Source: Streptomyces sp. ATexAB-D23
GTDB taxonomy: Bacteria; Actinomycetota; Actinomycetes; Streptomycetales; Streptomycetaceae
Direction of reading: 5' to 3'
DNA length: 64,000 nt
Assembly (NCBI RefSeq): GCF_000373645.1
Contig: NZ_KB892068.1
Span: 25,369 to 89,368 of the forward strand
The notes below the pieces were generated by a model, which saw only the letters and a list, made by a program, of their open reading frames with translations, was not told the DNA's origin and ran no database searches. A program made the translations under genes and the position numbers. Below are positions 33,038-40,448 of this stretch, piece by piece. Each line of letters starts with the position of its first letter. The stretch's first letter is position 1.

Positions 33038-33476
33038 GTCCACCCTTTCTCTGCACCTTGCGTCTGCCGCGACGGCTTCCCGCCGCGTCCGCCGCTTGAC
33101 CCCGCGGCGGCACTGACCGGTTTCCCCGCTCCTGTTCCAGTATTCCGCCATCCGCCCCGGTTATCGCTCCGAGCCGGACGGGCCGCCGTTCACACCCCTG
33201 GCCGCACGCATGAACGGCGGCCGGCCGGGAAGCCGTCGCGGTACCGGAGCGGGGTACCGGACATCCCACGCAAACACCGCCTTCCACCCTGCGAGCGGAC
33301 ACGGGAAGGTCACCCTCCGGCCACCGTTCGATTACATGCGCGTTCTTCCTGAATAGACACGGGGGATCGGGCAGGCGCCTGGGGCCTGTCCAGTTGGAAG
33401 ACAGGCCCCAGGGCCTGTCCGCCGGACAGGGCCAAGCCTGTCCGGACTGTTCGACCCCTTCAGGAGATTGCGAACC
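33038..33476. other. Divergent region between the EutA-like gene and ehuB
   Basis: 439 bp with no gene. It holds a 12-bp inverted repeat (33181-33192 with 33211-33222, 18-nt spacer) and two hairpins close to ehuB (33380-33410 and 33414-33430), described separately. The large dyad may be an IclR-type operator or a terminator; sequence alone does not decide. Confidence 0.5.
33380..33430. repeat. Two hairpins built from CCTGTC repeats, probable decayed MITE ends
   Basis: An 11-bp stem (33380-33390 with 33400-33410) is followed by a 7-bp stem (33414-33420 with 33424-33430). The right arm, AGTTGGAAGACAGGCCC, matches the MITE terminal repeat at 15 of 17 bases. The hairpins sit 47-97 bp before ehuB and could affect its transcription. 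Confidence 0.55.
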
Positions 33477-34379
33477 ATGGCTGACTTCCCGAACCTGTCC
33501 CGCCGGGGATTCCTCAACCGATCGGCAGCGGTGGGCGGTCTGCTCGTCGTCCCCGGCCTCCTCGCCGCGTGCAGCAAGGCCGGCGAGGGCTCCGCCGACG
33601 GCGAGGGCGCGCTCGAAAAGCTCCGCAAGCAGGGGTTCGTACGGGTCGCGTACGCCGACGAGGCCCCGTACGGCTACATGGAGGGCAAGGAGCTGAAGGG
33701 CGAGGCGCCCACGCTGCACCGGGAGATCTTCAAGGCGCTGGGCGTCGATGAGCTGAAGCCCACCCTCACCGAGTGGGACGGCCTGATCCCCGGCCTCCAG
33801 GCCGGCAAGTACGACGTGGTCAGCGCCGGCATGGCGATCACCCCGGAGCGCTGCGCCAACGCCCTGTTCTCGGAGCCCGAGTTCATCTCGCCGACCGCGC
33901 TGATGGTCAAGAAGGGCAACCCGAAGAAGGTCACCGACCTCGCGTCCGCGAAGGAGGCCGGGATCACCATCGGTGTGATGGCGGGCGCGGTCGAGGGCTC
34001 GTACGCCAAGGGCGCCGGCATCCCCGAGGGCAAGATCAAGACCTTGCAGAAGCCGCAGGACGGCGCGGACGCGGTCAAGGGCGGCCGGGTCGACGCGTTC
34101 CTGCTGACCGGTATCTCACTGCGCTGGCTCGCCAAGACCAACGAGGGCACCGAGGTCACCGAGGCGTTCCTGCCCGAGCTGGACGGCACCAAGCAGTACA
34201 GCCCCGGCGGCGCCGTCTTCCGCAAGGGCAACGAGGAGCTGCGGGACGCCTTCAACCGCGAGCTGAAGAAGATCGTCACGGACAAGTCGCGCTATGTGGA
34301 GCTGCTCCGGGACTACGGCTTCGGGGCGACCGAGCTTCCGCCGGCGACCTTGAAGACGGCCGATCTGTGCAAGGGCTGA
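33477..34379 (+). CDS. ehuB: Ectoine/hydroxyectoine-type ABC transporter binding lipoprotein
   Basis: A 300-residue family 3 (amino-acid-type) solute-binding protein. The signal peptide has a twin-arginine motif (SRRGFL, Arg9-Arg10) and a lipobox LLAAC with Cys32, suggesting Tat export and lipid anchoring. VAYADEAPYGYME and AGMAITPERCANALFSEPEF follow the EhuB pattern. ATG 33477 has AGGAG at 33462-33466. It heads ehuB-C-D-A, the standard order for the compatible-solute importer used to scavenge ectoines. Ligand identity is inferred from family and operon. Confidence 0.85.
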   Translation: MADFPNLSRRGFLNRSAAVGGLLVVPGLLAACSKAGEGSADGEGALEKLRKQGFVRVAYADEAPYGYMEGKELKGEAPTLHREIFKALGVDELKPTLTEWDGLIPGLQAGKYDVVSAGMAITPERCANALFSEPEFISPTALMVKKGNPKKVTDLASAKEAGITIGVMAGAVEGSYAKGAGIPEGKIKTLQKPQDGADAVKGGRVDAFLLTGISLRWLAKTNEGTEVTEAFLPELDGTKQYSPGGAVFRKGNEELRDAFNRELKKIVTDKSRYVELLRDYGFGATELPPATLKTADLCKG

Positions 34380-34398
34380 CAGGGACGGTACCCACCGC

Positions 34399-35133
34399 AT
34401 GAATGATTTCTTCTCGGCCTTCGCCGACGATCTGCCGCAACTGCGGTCCGGCCTGTGGGTGACCCTGGAGGCCACGGTGTTCGGCGCCCTGGTGGCGCTG
34501 CTCCTGTCGTTCGTCCTCGGCCTGATGTCGCTCAGCCGGCTCCTGCTGTCGCGCGGGGTCTCCCGCGTGGTCGTGGAGTTCTTCCGCGGCACCTCGCTGT
34601 ACGTGCAGCTGTTCTGGCTGTACTACGCGATGCCGCAGCTGACCGGGTACGAACTGACGCCGGTCGTCTGCGGGGTGCTGGCGTTCGGCCTGAACTACGG
34701 GGCGTACGGCGCCGAAGTGGTGCGCGGGGCGATCAACTCCGTACCGCGCGGGCAGTACGAGGCGGCGCTCGCGCTGAACATGTCGCCGCTGCACCGGATG
34801 CGCAAGGTGATCCTGCCGCAGGCGTGGGTGCAGATGATCCCGTCGTTCACCAACCTGCTGATCCAGCTGCTGAAGGCCACCCCGCTGCTGTGGCTGATCT
34901 CGGCGGCGGACCTGATGACCGCCATCGAGAAGCTCCGCAGCCGTACGGGTGAGACCCTCACCGCGTACGTCACGCTGCTGGCCTGCTACTTCGTCCTGGC
35001 CTATGCGCTGACCCTGCTGATGAACCTGCTGGAGCGGTCCGCCAAGCGGCGGCTCGGCCTGGCAGCCGGCGGGAAGAGTCTGCTGAAGTCCCGCAGTGCC
35101 GTGACCGCCCAGGCCACCGGAGGTGCCCGGTGA
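34399..35133 (+). CDS. ehuC: Ectoine-type ABC transporter permease 1
   Basis: A 244-residue HisM/GlnP-type permease with about five membrane segments. The pattern VEFFRGTSLYVQLFWLYYAM is the amino-acid permease signature, and ALALNMSPLHRMRKVILPQA is the EAA loop that docks with the ATPase. It begins 19 bp after ehuB, and its stop overlaps the ehuD start by GTGA. The Lys/Arg-rich tail is cytosolic. Confidence 0.87.
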   Translation: MNDFFSAFADDLPQLRSGLWVTLEATVFGALVALLLSFVLGLMSLSRLLLSRGVSRVVVEFFRGTSLYVQLFWLYYAMPQLTGYELTPVVCGVLAFGLNYGAYGAEVVRGAINSVPRGQYEAALALNMSPLHRMRKVILPQAWVQMIPSFTNLLIQLLKATPLLWLISAADLMTAIEKLRSRTGETLTAYVTLLACYFVLAYALTLLMNLLERSAKRRLGLAAGGKSLLKSRSAVTAQATGGAR

Positions 35134-35774
35134 ACAGTGATTTCGACTGGGGCGCCGTCGGTGACGCGTTCCCCCTGCTGCTCAAGGGGTTCGAGACGAC
35201 CCTGCTGGCCACGGTGTTCGGCACCCTGGTCGCCGCCGTCCTCGGGCTGGCCATCGCGGTCGCCGGGCGGGCCCCGAGCCGGCTGGTGACCGTGCCGGTG
35301 AAGGTGGTGATGGAGTTCATCCGCTCCACCCCGCTGCTGGTCCAGCTGGTGGGCGCGGCCGCGCTGTTCACCTCGGTGGAGCCGCTGACCATCGGCATCG
35401 TGGTGCTGGGCGTCCACTACGCCACGTACACCTCCGAGGTGTACCGCGCCGGAATCGACGGCGTACCGAAGGGCCAGTGGGAGGCGTGCCGGGCGCTGTC
35501 GATGACGCCCCGGCGGACCTGGCAGGCCGTGATCCTGCCGCAGGCGGTGCGCAATGTGGTGCCCGCGCTCGGCAACTACGCGATCTCGATGTTCAAGGAA
35601 ACACCCTTCCTCGCCGTGATCACGGTGCACGAGATGGTCTTCGAGGCACGCGACTACGGAGCCCAACACTTCGTCTTCACCGAGGTGTTCACCCTCGCGG
35701 GACTGATCTTCCTGGTGGCGAGCTACCCCACCTCGCTGTTGATGAGAAAGCTGGAGAAGCGCCTTGGCCACTGA
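35130..35774 (+). CDS. ehuD: Ectoine-type ABC transporter permease 2
   Basis: A 214-residue paralogue of EhuC with the matching permease pattern VMEFIRSTPLLVQLVGAAAL and EAA loop CRALSMTPRRTWQAVILPQA. GTG 35130 overlaps the ehuC stop (GTGA), with GGAGG upstream, so the two permeases are made in step. It overlaps ehuA by 11 bp. EhuC and EhuD would form the heterodimeric channel. Confidence 0.87.
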   Translation: MNSDFDWGAVGDAFPLLLKGFETTLLATVFGTLVAAVLGLAIAVAGRAPSRLVTVPVKVVMEFIRSTPLLVQLVGAAALFTSVEPLTIGIVVLGVHYATYTSEVYRAGIDGVPKGQWEACRALSMTPRRTWQAVILPQAVRNVVPALGNYAISMFKETPFLAVITVHEMVFEARDYGAQHFVFTEVFTLAGLIFLVASYPTSLLMRKLEKRLGH

Positions 35775-36609
35775 CCCTCTGCAGAAGAAGACGGCCGCGG
35801 CCCCCGAGGCCGTCGTGCCGGTCGACACCTCCAAGGACGGCGGACACCCGCTCGTCCGCTTCGACAAGGTCGTCAAGCGCTACGGCGACCACACGGTCCT
35901 GGACCAGCTGGACTTCTCGGTCGAGCGCGGCGAGCACGTCACCCTGATCGGGCCCAGCGGCTCGGGCAAGACGACGATCCTGCGGCTGCTGATGACGCTG
36001 GAGAAGGTCAGCGACGGTGTGATCTGGATCAACGGCGAACCGCTGACCCACGTACGGGCGCCGGACGGCTCGCTGCGGCCGGCGTCCGAGAAGCACCTGC
36101 GGGCGGCCCGCCGGCGGATCGGCATGGTCTTCCAGCAGTTCAACCTCTTCCCCAACATGAAGGTGCTCCAGAACATCACCGAGGCGCCGGTCAACGTGCT
36201 CGGCATGGACCGCGACAAGGCGGAGACCCGCGCCCGGGAGCTGCTGGACCTCGTCGGCCTGTCCGGCAAGGTCGACGCGCACCCCTCGCAGCTCTCCGGC
36301 GGCCAGCAGCAGCGCGTCGCGATCGCCCGCGCGCTGGCGATGGAGCCGGAGATCCTGCTCCTGGACGAGGTGACGTCCGCGCTGGACCCGGAGCTGGTGG
36401 CGGGGGTGCTGGAGCTGCTGAGCGACATCGCCCGCAACACCGACATCACGATGCTCTGCGTGACGCACGAGATGAACTTCGCCCGGGACGTCTCGGAGAA
36501 GGTGCTGATGTTCGACGCCGGACGGGTCGTGGAGTCCGGTTCGCCGGAAAAAATCTTCTCCGATCCCTCGCACGAACGCACGCGCGAATTCCTCAACGCG
36601 GTGCTGTGA
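35764..36609 (+). CDS. ehuA: Ectoine-type ABC transporter ATPase
   Basis: A 281-residue ABC ATPase of the polar amino acid type. Walker A is GPSGSGKTT, the Q-loop VFQQFNLFPNM, the signature LSGGQQQR, Walker B ILLLDEVTSALD, and the switch His is in TH just before EMNFARDV. An N-terminal extension of about 30 residues precedes the fold. TTG 35764 is taken as start because it is preceded by GGAGAAG and lies inside the ehuD 3' end. It is the last gene of the operon before a terminator. Confidence 0.92.
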   Translation: MATDPLQKKTAAAPEAVVPVDTSKDGGHPLVRFDKVVKRYGDHTVLDQLDFSVERGEHVTLIGPSGSGKTTILRLLMTLEKVSDGVIWINGEPLTHVRAPDGSLRPASEKHLRAARRRIGMVFQQFNLFPNMKVLQNITEAPVNVLGMDRDKAETRARELLDLVGLSGKVDAHPSQLSGGQQQRVAIARALAMEPEILLLDEVTSALDPELVAGVLELLSDIARNTDITMLCVTHEMNFARDVSEKVLMFDAGRVVESGSPEKIFSDPSHERTREFLNAVL

Positions 36610-36653
36610 CCTCGGCATCCGTCGCCCGCGCATGACGTTGGCATATGCCGGAC

Positions 36654-36688
36654 GGGTGCGCCCCTGCTGACAGCTCCGGGGCGCACCC
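36654..36688 (+). terminator. Hairpin terminator after ehuA
   Basis: A perfect 11-bp stem (36654-36664 with 36678-36688) and 13-nt loop, 45 bp after the ehuA stop codon. It separates the operon from the IclR gene. Confidence 0.75.
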
Positions 36689-36793
36689 ACAAGTCCGCTG
36701 GACCACCCCCTGAACAGGGCCCGGACGGCTATCGTGGTGGCGTGCCTCCGGCCGACAAGCCGGCCTCCGGTCACACCTGGTAGGGGGGAAACC

Positions 36794-37552
36794 GTGCCGT
36801 TGAAGCCCGATCCGACCGCTCCGTTCCACTCGGTTCAGTACGCCCTCCGCGTGCTCGAAACGGTCTCCAAGCACGGCAGCGGTGTGACCGACGCGCAGAT
36901 CTCCCGCGAAACCGGCCTGCCCATCGGCCACCTCTCGGCCCTGCTGCTGACGCTGCGCCGCGAGGGGTACGTGGAGCAGATCACCGACGGCGCGTACGTG
37001 GTGGGCGCCTCGCTGCTGCTGCTCGGCTCGGGCGCGGCCCGCCGCCAGGCCCTGGAGATCAAGCTCCAGCAGACCCTGGCCCAGCTGCGCGACTCGGTCG
37101 GCGCCGCGGTCTACATCAGCCGGTACGTGGACGGCGAGATCCGCGTCACGCAGTACGCGGACAGCCCGCACACCCCCGCGGTCAACGAGTGGGTGGACTT
37201 CAGGTCGGCGGCGCACGCGTCGGCGATCGGCAAGTGCCTGCTGACCCAGCTCGACCAGAACGGGCGGCGCGACCACATCGCGCGGCACAAGACGGCCCGG
37301 CTCACCTCGCGGACGATCACCAGCGAGAAGGTCCTCTTCTCCAAGCTGGACAGCCAGCCGGCGACGGTCCCGGTGCTCGACCTCCAGGAGTACGCGGTGG
37401 GCACGGTCTGCGCGGCGGTGCCGCTCACCGCCGGATCGGCGGCGGGCTGCCTGGCCCTGTCGATGCCGGTGGAGGACGCCCACCGACTGCGCGCGGCGGC
37501 GGACACACTGAACCGGCGCGCGGCTCCGGTGCTGCTGTCGCTGGCGCTCTAG
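36794..37552 (+). CDS. IclR-family transcriptional regulator
   Basis: A 252-residue IclR-like regulator. The N-terminal winged helix (about 8-70) includes VTDAQISRETGLPIGHLSALLLTLRREG, and the C-terminal effector domain (about 80-250) includes AAHASAIGKCLL, the IclR-family signature. GTG 36794 follows GGGGGGAAA. It lies directly after the ehu genes on the same strand and is the most likely local regulator of ehuBCDA and the EutA-like gene. Its TAG stop codon is supplied by the terminal repeat of a MITE-like element (37549-37727), so its original 3' end may have been different. Confidence 0.85.
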   Translation: MPLKPDPTAPFHSVQYALRVLETVSKHGSGVTDAQISRETGLPIGHLSALLLTLRREGYVEQITDGAYVVGASLLLLGSGAARRQALEIKLQQTLAQLRDSVGAAVYISRYVDGEIRVTQYADSPHTPAVNEWVDFRSAAHASAIGKCLLTQLDQNGRRDHIARHKTARLTSRTITSEKVLFSKLDSQPATVPVLDLQEYAVGTVCAAVPLTAGSAAGCLALSMPVEDAHRLRAAADTLNRRAAPVLLSLAL

Positions 37553-37727
37553 GACCTGTCTTCAAACTGCCGTCGTCGCCCGAAGGGCGGCCGGGCGGCG
37601 TCAGGTGCGTGCTCTCGGCGTGCCGGCCCCAGGCCCCTGTACTGGACGTACCGGGGTCTGGGACCGGTGCGGCGAGAGTGCGTGCATGGCGTCGCCCGGC
37701 AGACGGCAGTTTGAAGACAGGTCCTAG
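37549..37727. mobile_element. MITE-like element (copy 2, complete), 179 bp
   Basis: Perfect 26-bp terminal inverted repeats (37549-37574 and 37702-37727) bound 127 bp of non-coding sequence. The outer end reads CTAGGACCTGTCTTCAAACT. CTAG at each end is consistent with TA target duplication as in IS630/Tc1-mariner elements, but this is inferred. The right 70 bp recur at the window start (68/70). No transposase is present. The left CTAG supplies the stop codon of the IclR gene. Confidence 0.82.
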
Positions 37728-37798
37728 GACCTGTCGGGGCGGAGCCGGGGGGTGTCATCAGCACCCCTCGGGACCAGGTATTATTTTCGAGTCAGCAG

Positions 37799-37872
37799 GC
37801 GCCGCTAGCTCAGTTGGTTAGAGCAGCTGACTCTTAATCAGCGGGTCCGGGGTTCGAGTCCCTGGCGGCGCA
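37799..37872 (+). tRNA. tRNA-Lys (anticodon CTT), copy 2
   Basis: A 74-nt sequence identical to copies at 27185 and 43948, with the same TCAGCAG upstream bases. A TATTAT -10-like element lies about 20 bp upstream. Confidence 0.97.
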
Positions 37873-37877
37873 CAGAC

Positions 37878-37923
37878 AACGCACGAGGCGGTTTCCGTAT
37901 CCACGGAGACCGCCTCGTGCGTT
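37878..37923 (+). terminator. Long hairpin terminator after tRNA-Lys copy 2
   Basis: A 21-bp stem (37878-37898 with 37903-37923, one G-U pair) with a 4-nt loop, followed by TTG. Very stable and close to the tRNA 3' end. Confidence 0.88.
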
Positions 37924-37944
37924 TTGCGCTGCCCACGGTCATGT

Positions 37945-37993
37945 ACAGATGTTTTACACAGCCGTACTAGACAGCTGTTTTAAACAGTCGTAC
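37945..37993. promoter_or_regulatory. Paired operators and promoter of the MFS transporter gene
   Basis: Two 23-bp direct repeats (37945-37967 and 37971-37993, 20 of 23 identical, offset 26 bp). The second contains the palindrome CTGTTT-T-AAACAG (37975-37987). A possible -35 TTTACA (37954-37959) and -10 TTTTAA (37978-37983) lie inside, so a TetR-like repressor bound here would block transcription. The 11-bp distance to the ATG suggests a near-leaderless mRNA. No TetR gene is adjacent. Confidence 0.65.
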
Positions 37994-38003
37994 ATTCCTT
38001 GGC

Positions 38004-39560
38004 ATGACGAACCCTCCGAGCACCACCGCCGCCGCGTCCGGCGACCTCGCCGGCCGTCGGGAGTGGACCGCCTTCGCGGTCCTGCTCCTCCCCCTCCTCC
38101 TGGTCTCGATGGACGTGTCCGTCCTCTTCTTCGCGATCCCGTCCATCGACCGGGACCTCGCCCCCAGCGCCACCCAGCAGCTGTGGATCTTCGATGTGTA
38201 CGCCTTCGCCCTGGCCGGCCTGCTCATCACGATGGGCTCGCTCGGCGACCGCATCGGCCGCCGCAGGCTCCTGCTGATCGGGGCGCTCGCCTTCGGTGCC
38301 GCCTCGGTCTGCGCCGCCTACGCCACCAGCCCGGAGATGCTGATCGCGGCCCGCGCGGTGCTCGGGATCGGCGGGGCGACGCTGATGCCCTCGACCATCG
38401 GCCTGGTGCGCAACATGTTCCACAACGAGGGGCAGCGGGCGAAGGCCATCGGCATCTGGTCGGGTGCCATGGCCGGCGGGGTCGCGCTCGGCTCGGTACT
38501 CAGCGGTGTGATGCTGGAGCACTTCTGGTGGGGCTCGGTGTTCCTGATCAACGTGCCCGCGATGGTGCTGCTGCTGGTGCTCGTCCCGCTGCTGGTCCCG
38601 GAGTTCAAGGACCCGAAGCCGGGCCGCTTCGACTTCCTGAGCGTGCCGCTGTCCATGGGCACCGTCCTGCCGGTGGTCTACGGCATCAAGGAGAGCGCCG
38701 CCCACGGACTCGACGCGCGGCGCGCCCTGGTCATCGCCGCCGGGCTCGTCATCGGCTGGGTCTTCGTACGCCGGCAGCGCAGCCGCTCCGACGCGATGAT
38801 CGGCCGGGAGCTGTTCCGGGGCCGCGGCTTCGGTGTCGGGATCGGGCTGAACGCGCTGGCCGCCTTCGCGATGATGGGCTCGGCGTTCTTCACCACCCAG
38901 TACCTGCAGTCGGTGCTCGGCATGAGCACGATGGAGGCCGCGCTGTGGAGCCTGGCCCCGTCCCTGGCGGTGGGTGCGGCGGCGCCCGCGGCGACCGCGA
39001 TCGGCCGGCGGACCCGGCGTGCGTACGTCGTCTGCGGCGGGTTCGTCGTCGGGGCGGCCGGCTTCGGCGTCTTCACGCTGGCCGGGACCGACTCACTGGC
39101 CCTGCTGCTCATCGGCTCGGGCGTGATGAGCAGCGGCATCGTCGCCGTGATGGCCATCGTCTCGGACCTGGCGATGACCGCCAGCCCCCCGGAGAAGGCC
39201 GGTGCGGCCGCCTCGCTCCTGGAGACCGGGCAGGAGTTCGGCGGTGCGCTGGGCATGGCCCTGCTGGGTGCCGTCGCCACCGCGGTCTACCGGGCGGACA
39301 TGCCCGCCTCGGCCCCGGACGTGGCCCGCAGGACCCTGCCGGGCGCGCTGACCACCGGTGACGACTCACTGATCGCGATCGGCCGGGAGGCCTTCGTGCA
39401 CAGCATGCGGTACGCCTCGGTGACCGGTTCGCTGATCCTGCTGACGGGGGCGGTGCTGGCCGCGACCCTGCTGCGCCGGGCGACCCGTCCGGCACTCCCC
39501 GCCGCCGAGACACCGGTGGCCGGGGCTCCCGAGGCGCTCCAGGTCCCCGCGCGGGTCTGA
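38004..39560 (+). CDS. MFS drug-type exporter (DHA2, 14 membrane segments)
   Basis: A 518-residue EmrB/QacA-type proton antiporter. LPLLLVSMDVSVLFFAIPSI is typical of segment 1 of the family, with the acidic residue in it. GSLGDRIGRRRLLLIG is the loop 2-3 motif A, and ARAVLGIGGATLMPS is motif C-like. About 14 membrane segments fit the length. The likely role is export of hydrophobic cations or antibiotics. Expression seems to be repressor-controlled through the paired operators directly upstream, but the repressor is not encoded next door. Confidence 0.92.
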   Translation: MTNPPSTTAAASGDLAGRREWTAFAVLLLPLLLVSMDVSVLFFAIPSIDRDLAPSATQQLWIFDVYAFALAGLLITMGSLGDRIGRRRLLLIGALAFGAASVCAAYATSPEMLIAARAVLGIGGATLMPSTIGLVRNMFHNEGQRAKAIGIWSGAMAGGVALGSVLSGVMLEHFWWGSVFLINVPAMVLLLVLVPLLVPEFKDPKPGRFDFLSVPLSMGTVLPVVYGIKESAAHGLDARRALVIAAGLVIGWVFVRRQRSRSDAMIGRELFRGRGFGVGIGLNALAAFAMMGSAFFTTQYLQSVLGMSTMEAALWSLAPSLAVGAAAPAATAIGRRTRRAYVVCGGFVVGAAGFGVFTLAGTDSLALLLIGSGVMSSGIVAVMAIVSDLAMTASPPEKAGAAASLLETGQEFGGALGMALLGAVATAVYRADMPASAPDVARRTLPGALTTGDDSLIAIGREAFVHSMRYASVTGSLILLTGAVLAATLLRRATRPALPAAETPVAGAPEALQVPARV

Positions 39561-39589
39561 TCATGCCCTCGCCGGACGGCGGAAAAGGG

Positions 39590-39628
39590 CGAGCCCCGGG
39601 ATGGTGTCCCACACCACCCCGGGGCTCG
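39590..39628. terminator. Bidirectional terminator between the MFS gene and lpmP
   Basis: An interrupted 17-bp stem (39590-39607 with 39611-39628, one mismatch) with loop CCC, followed by TT on the plus strand. It serves the two convergent genes. Confidence 0.85.
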
Positions 39629-39691
39629 TTGCGCTGCCCGCCGACAGCACGTTCGTTACGCCGTACGGGAGCCGGCGAAACGTCGGTACTG

Positions 39692-40282
39692 TCAGAACTG
39701 CACGTCGGAGCACGCGTAGAACGCGTTGGCGGTGTCCGCGACGTTCCAGACGCTCAGGATGATGTGCTTCCCGGACTTCTGGGTGGGGATGGTGCCCTGC
39801 TGGGTCAGGGTCGCCGGGGGCTGCTGGTTGTTGTACGGCACCGTCATGAACGGCTGCGGTTCCAGGTCGGAGCGCTTGAGCGGCTTGGTGGGGTCCCAGC
39901 CGTCCTTGGTGATGTAGTAGCGGAAGTCCGACGTGGCGTGCCGGGCGGTGAACTGCCAGCGGAAGCTGAAGCCCTGACCGGCCGTCACCTTGGTGGCGGG
40001 CCATTCGCCGTTGCGCGGGTCGTCGAGCTGCGCGAACTCGCCGTGACCGCCGGAGCAGATCGCCCCGTCCGCGGGACCGGCCTCCGGGAAGCCCTTGGGG
40101 CCCTCGACGCTCTGCGGCTCCCACTGGATGTTGCCGCAGCCCGTCACCGTGCCGTTGGCACAGAGCTTCTGACGGCTGATCGGGTTGTCCGTATAGCCGT
40201 GGCTGCTGGCGCTGCTGGTCGCGAACATCGAGACGCCCGCTACCGCGAGGCCCACCAGGGCCGCACTTGCCTTCATACGCAT
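39692..40282 (-). CDS. lpmP: AA10 lytic polysaccharide monooxygenase
   Basis: A 196-residue secreted copper enzyme. The signal peptide ends SSASS, leaving His28 as mature N-terminus (HGYTDNPISRQ), the first ligand of the copper histidine brace; the second is in FTARHATSDF. There is no binding module, so it is a minimal AA10 domain. Such enzymes cleave chitin or cellulose oxidatively. Its place four genes from cslA-glxA matches LpmP, which acts with CslA/GlxA in hyphal-tip glycan deposition in Streptomyces. ATG 40282 has GAGGAG upstream. A DasR-type box upstream suggests control by N-acetylglucosamine signalling. Confidence 0.9.
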   Translation of the reverse strand: MRMKASAALVGLAVAGVSMFATSSASSHGYTDNPISRQKLCANGTVTGCGNIQWEPQSVEGPKGFPEAGPADGAICSGGHGEFAQLDDPRNGEWPATKVTAGQGFSFRWQFTARHATSDFRYYITKDGWDPTKPLKRSDLEPQPFMTVPYNNQQPPATLTQQGTIPTQKSGKHIILSVWNVADTANAFYACSDVQF

Positions 40283-40349
40283 TGCTGTCGCTCCTCGGAT
40301 GCGTGGGGGGAGGGGGGATTCCATGAGCATTGCTGTGCGCGCGGGTGCT

Positions 40350-40363
40350 GCGGTCTAGACCAA
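40350..40363. promoter_or_regulatory. DasR-type (dre) operator upstream of lpmP
   Basis: GGTCTAGACC (40352-40361) is a perfect 10-bp palindrome, and GCGGTCTAGACCAA (40350-40363) agrees with the DasR consensus core TGGTCTAGACCA except for the first base. It is 69 bp before the lpmP ATG. A second, weaker related site (GTCCAGACCAAT) lies at 40393-40404. Confidence 0.65.
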
Positions 40364-40448
40364 GGCCTAGATTATTGACGCGGCTTGAACATGTCCAGAC
40401 CAATGAGCGCGTGATTCCGGTTGCCCCGAAAGCTCCCCCCACCCGGCG

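Larger units (their letters stand above)
37728..38003. other. Region between the MITE and the MFS gene
   Basis: Contains a partial repetition of the element end (GACCTGTC at 37728-37735), a probable tRNA promoter with -10 TATTAT, tRNA-Lys copy 2, its terminator and the MFS operators. Nothing else is seen. Confidence 0.6.

Noticed and set aside
30894..33719. 941-residue protein fused to the flavin monooxygenase
   Set aside because: The extension crosses the 15-bp tandem repeats and the EutA-like gene in another frame. The monooxygenase starts at 32006 with a ribosome-binding site.
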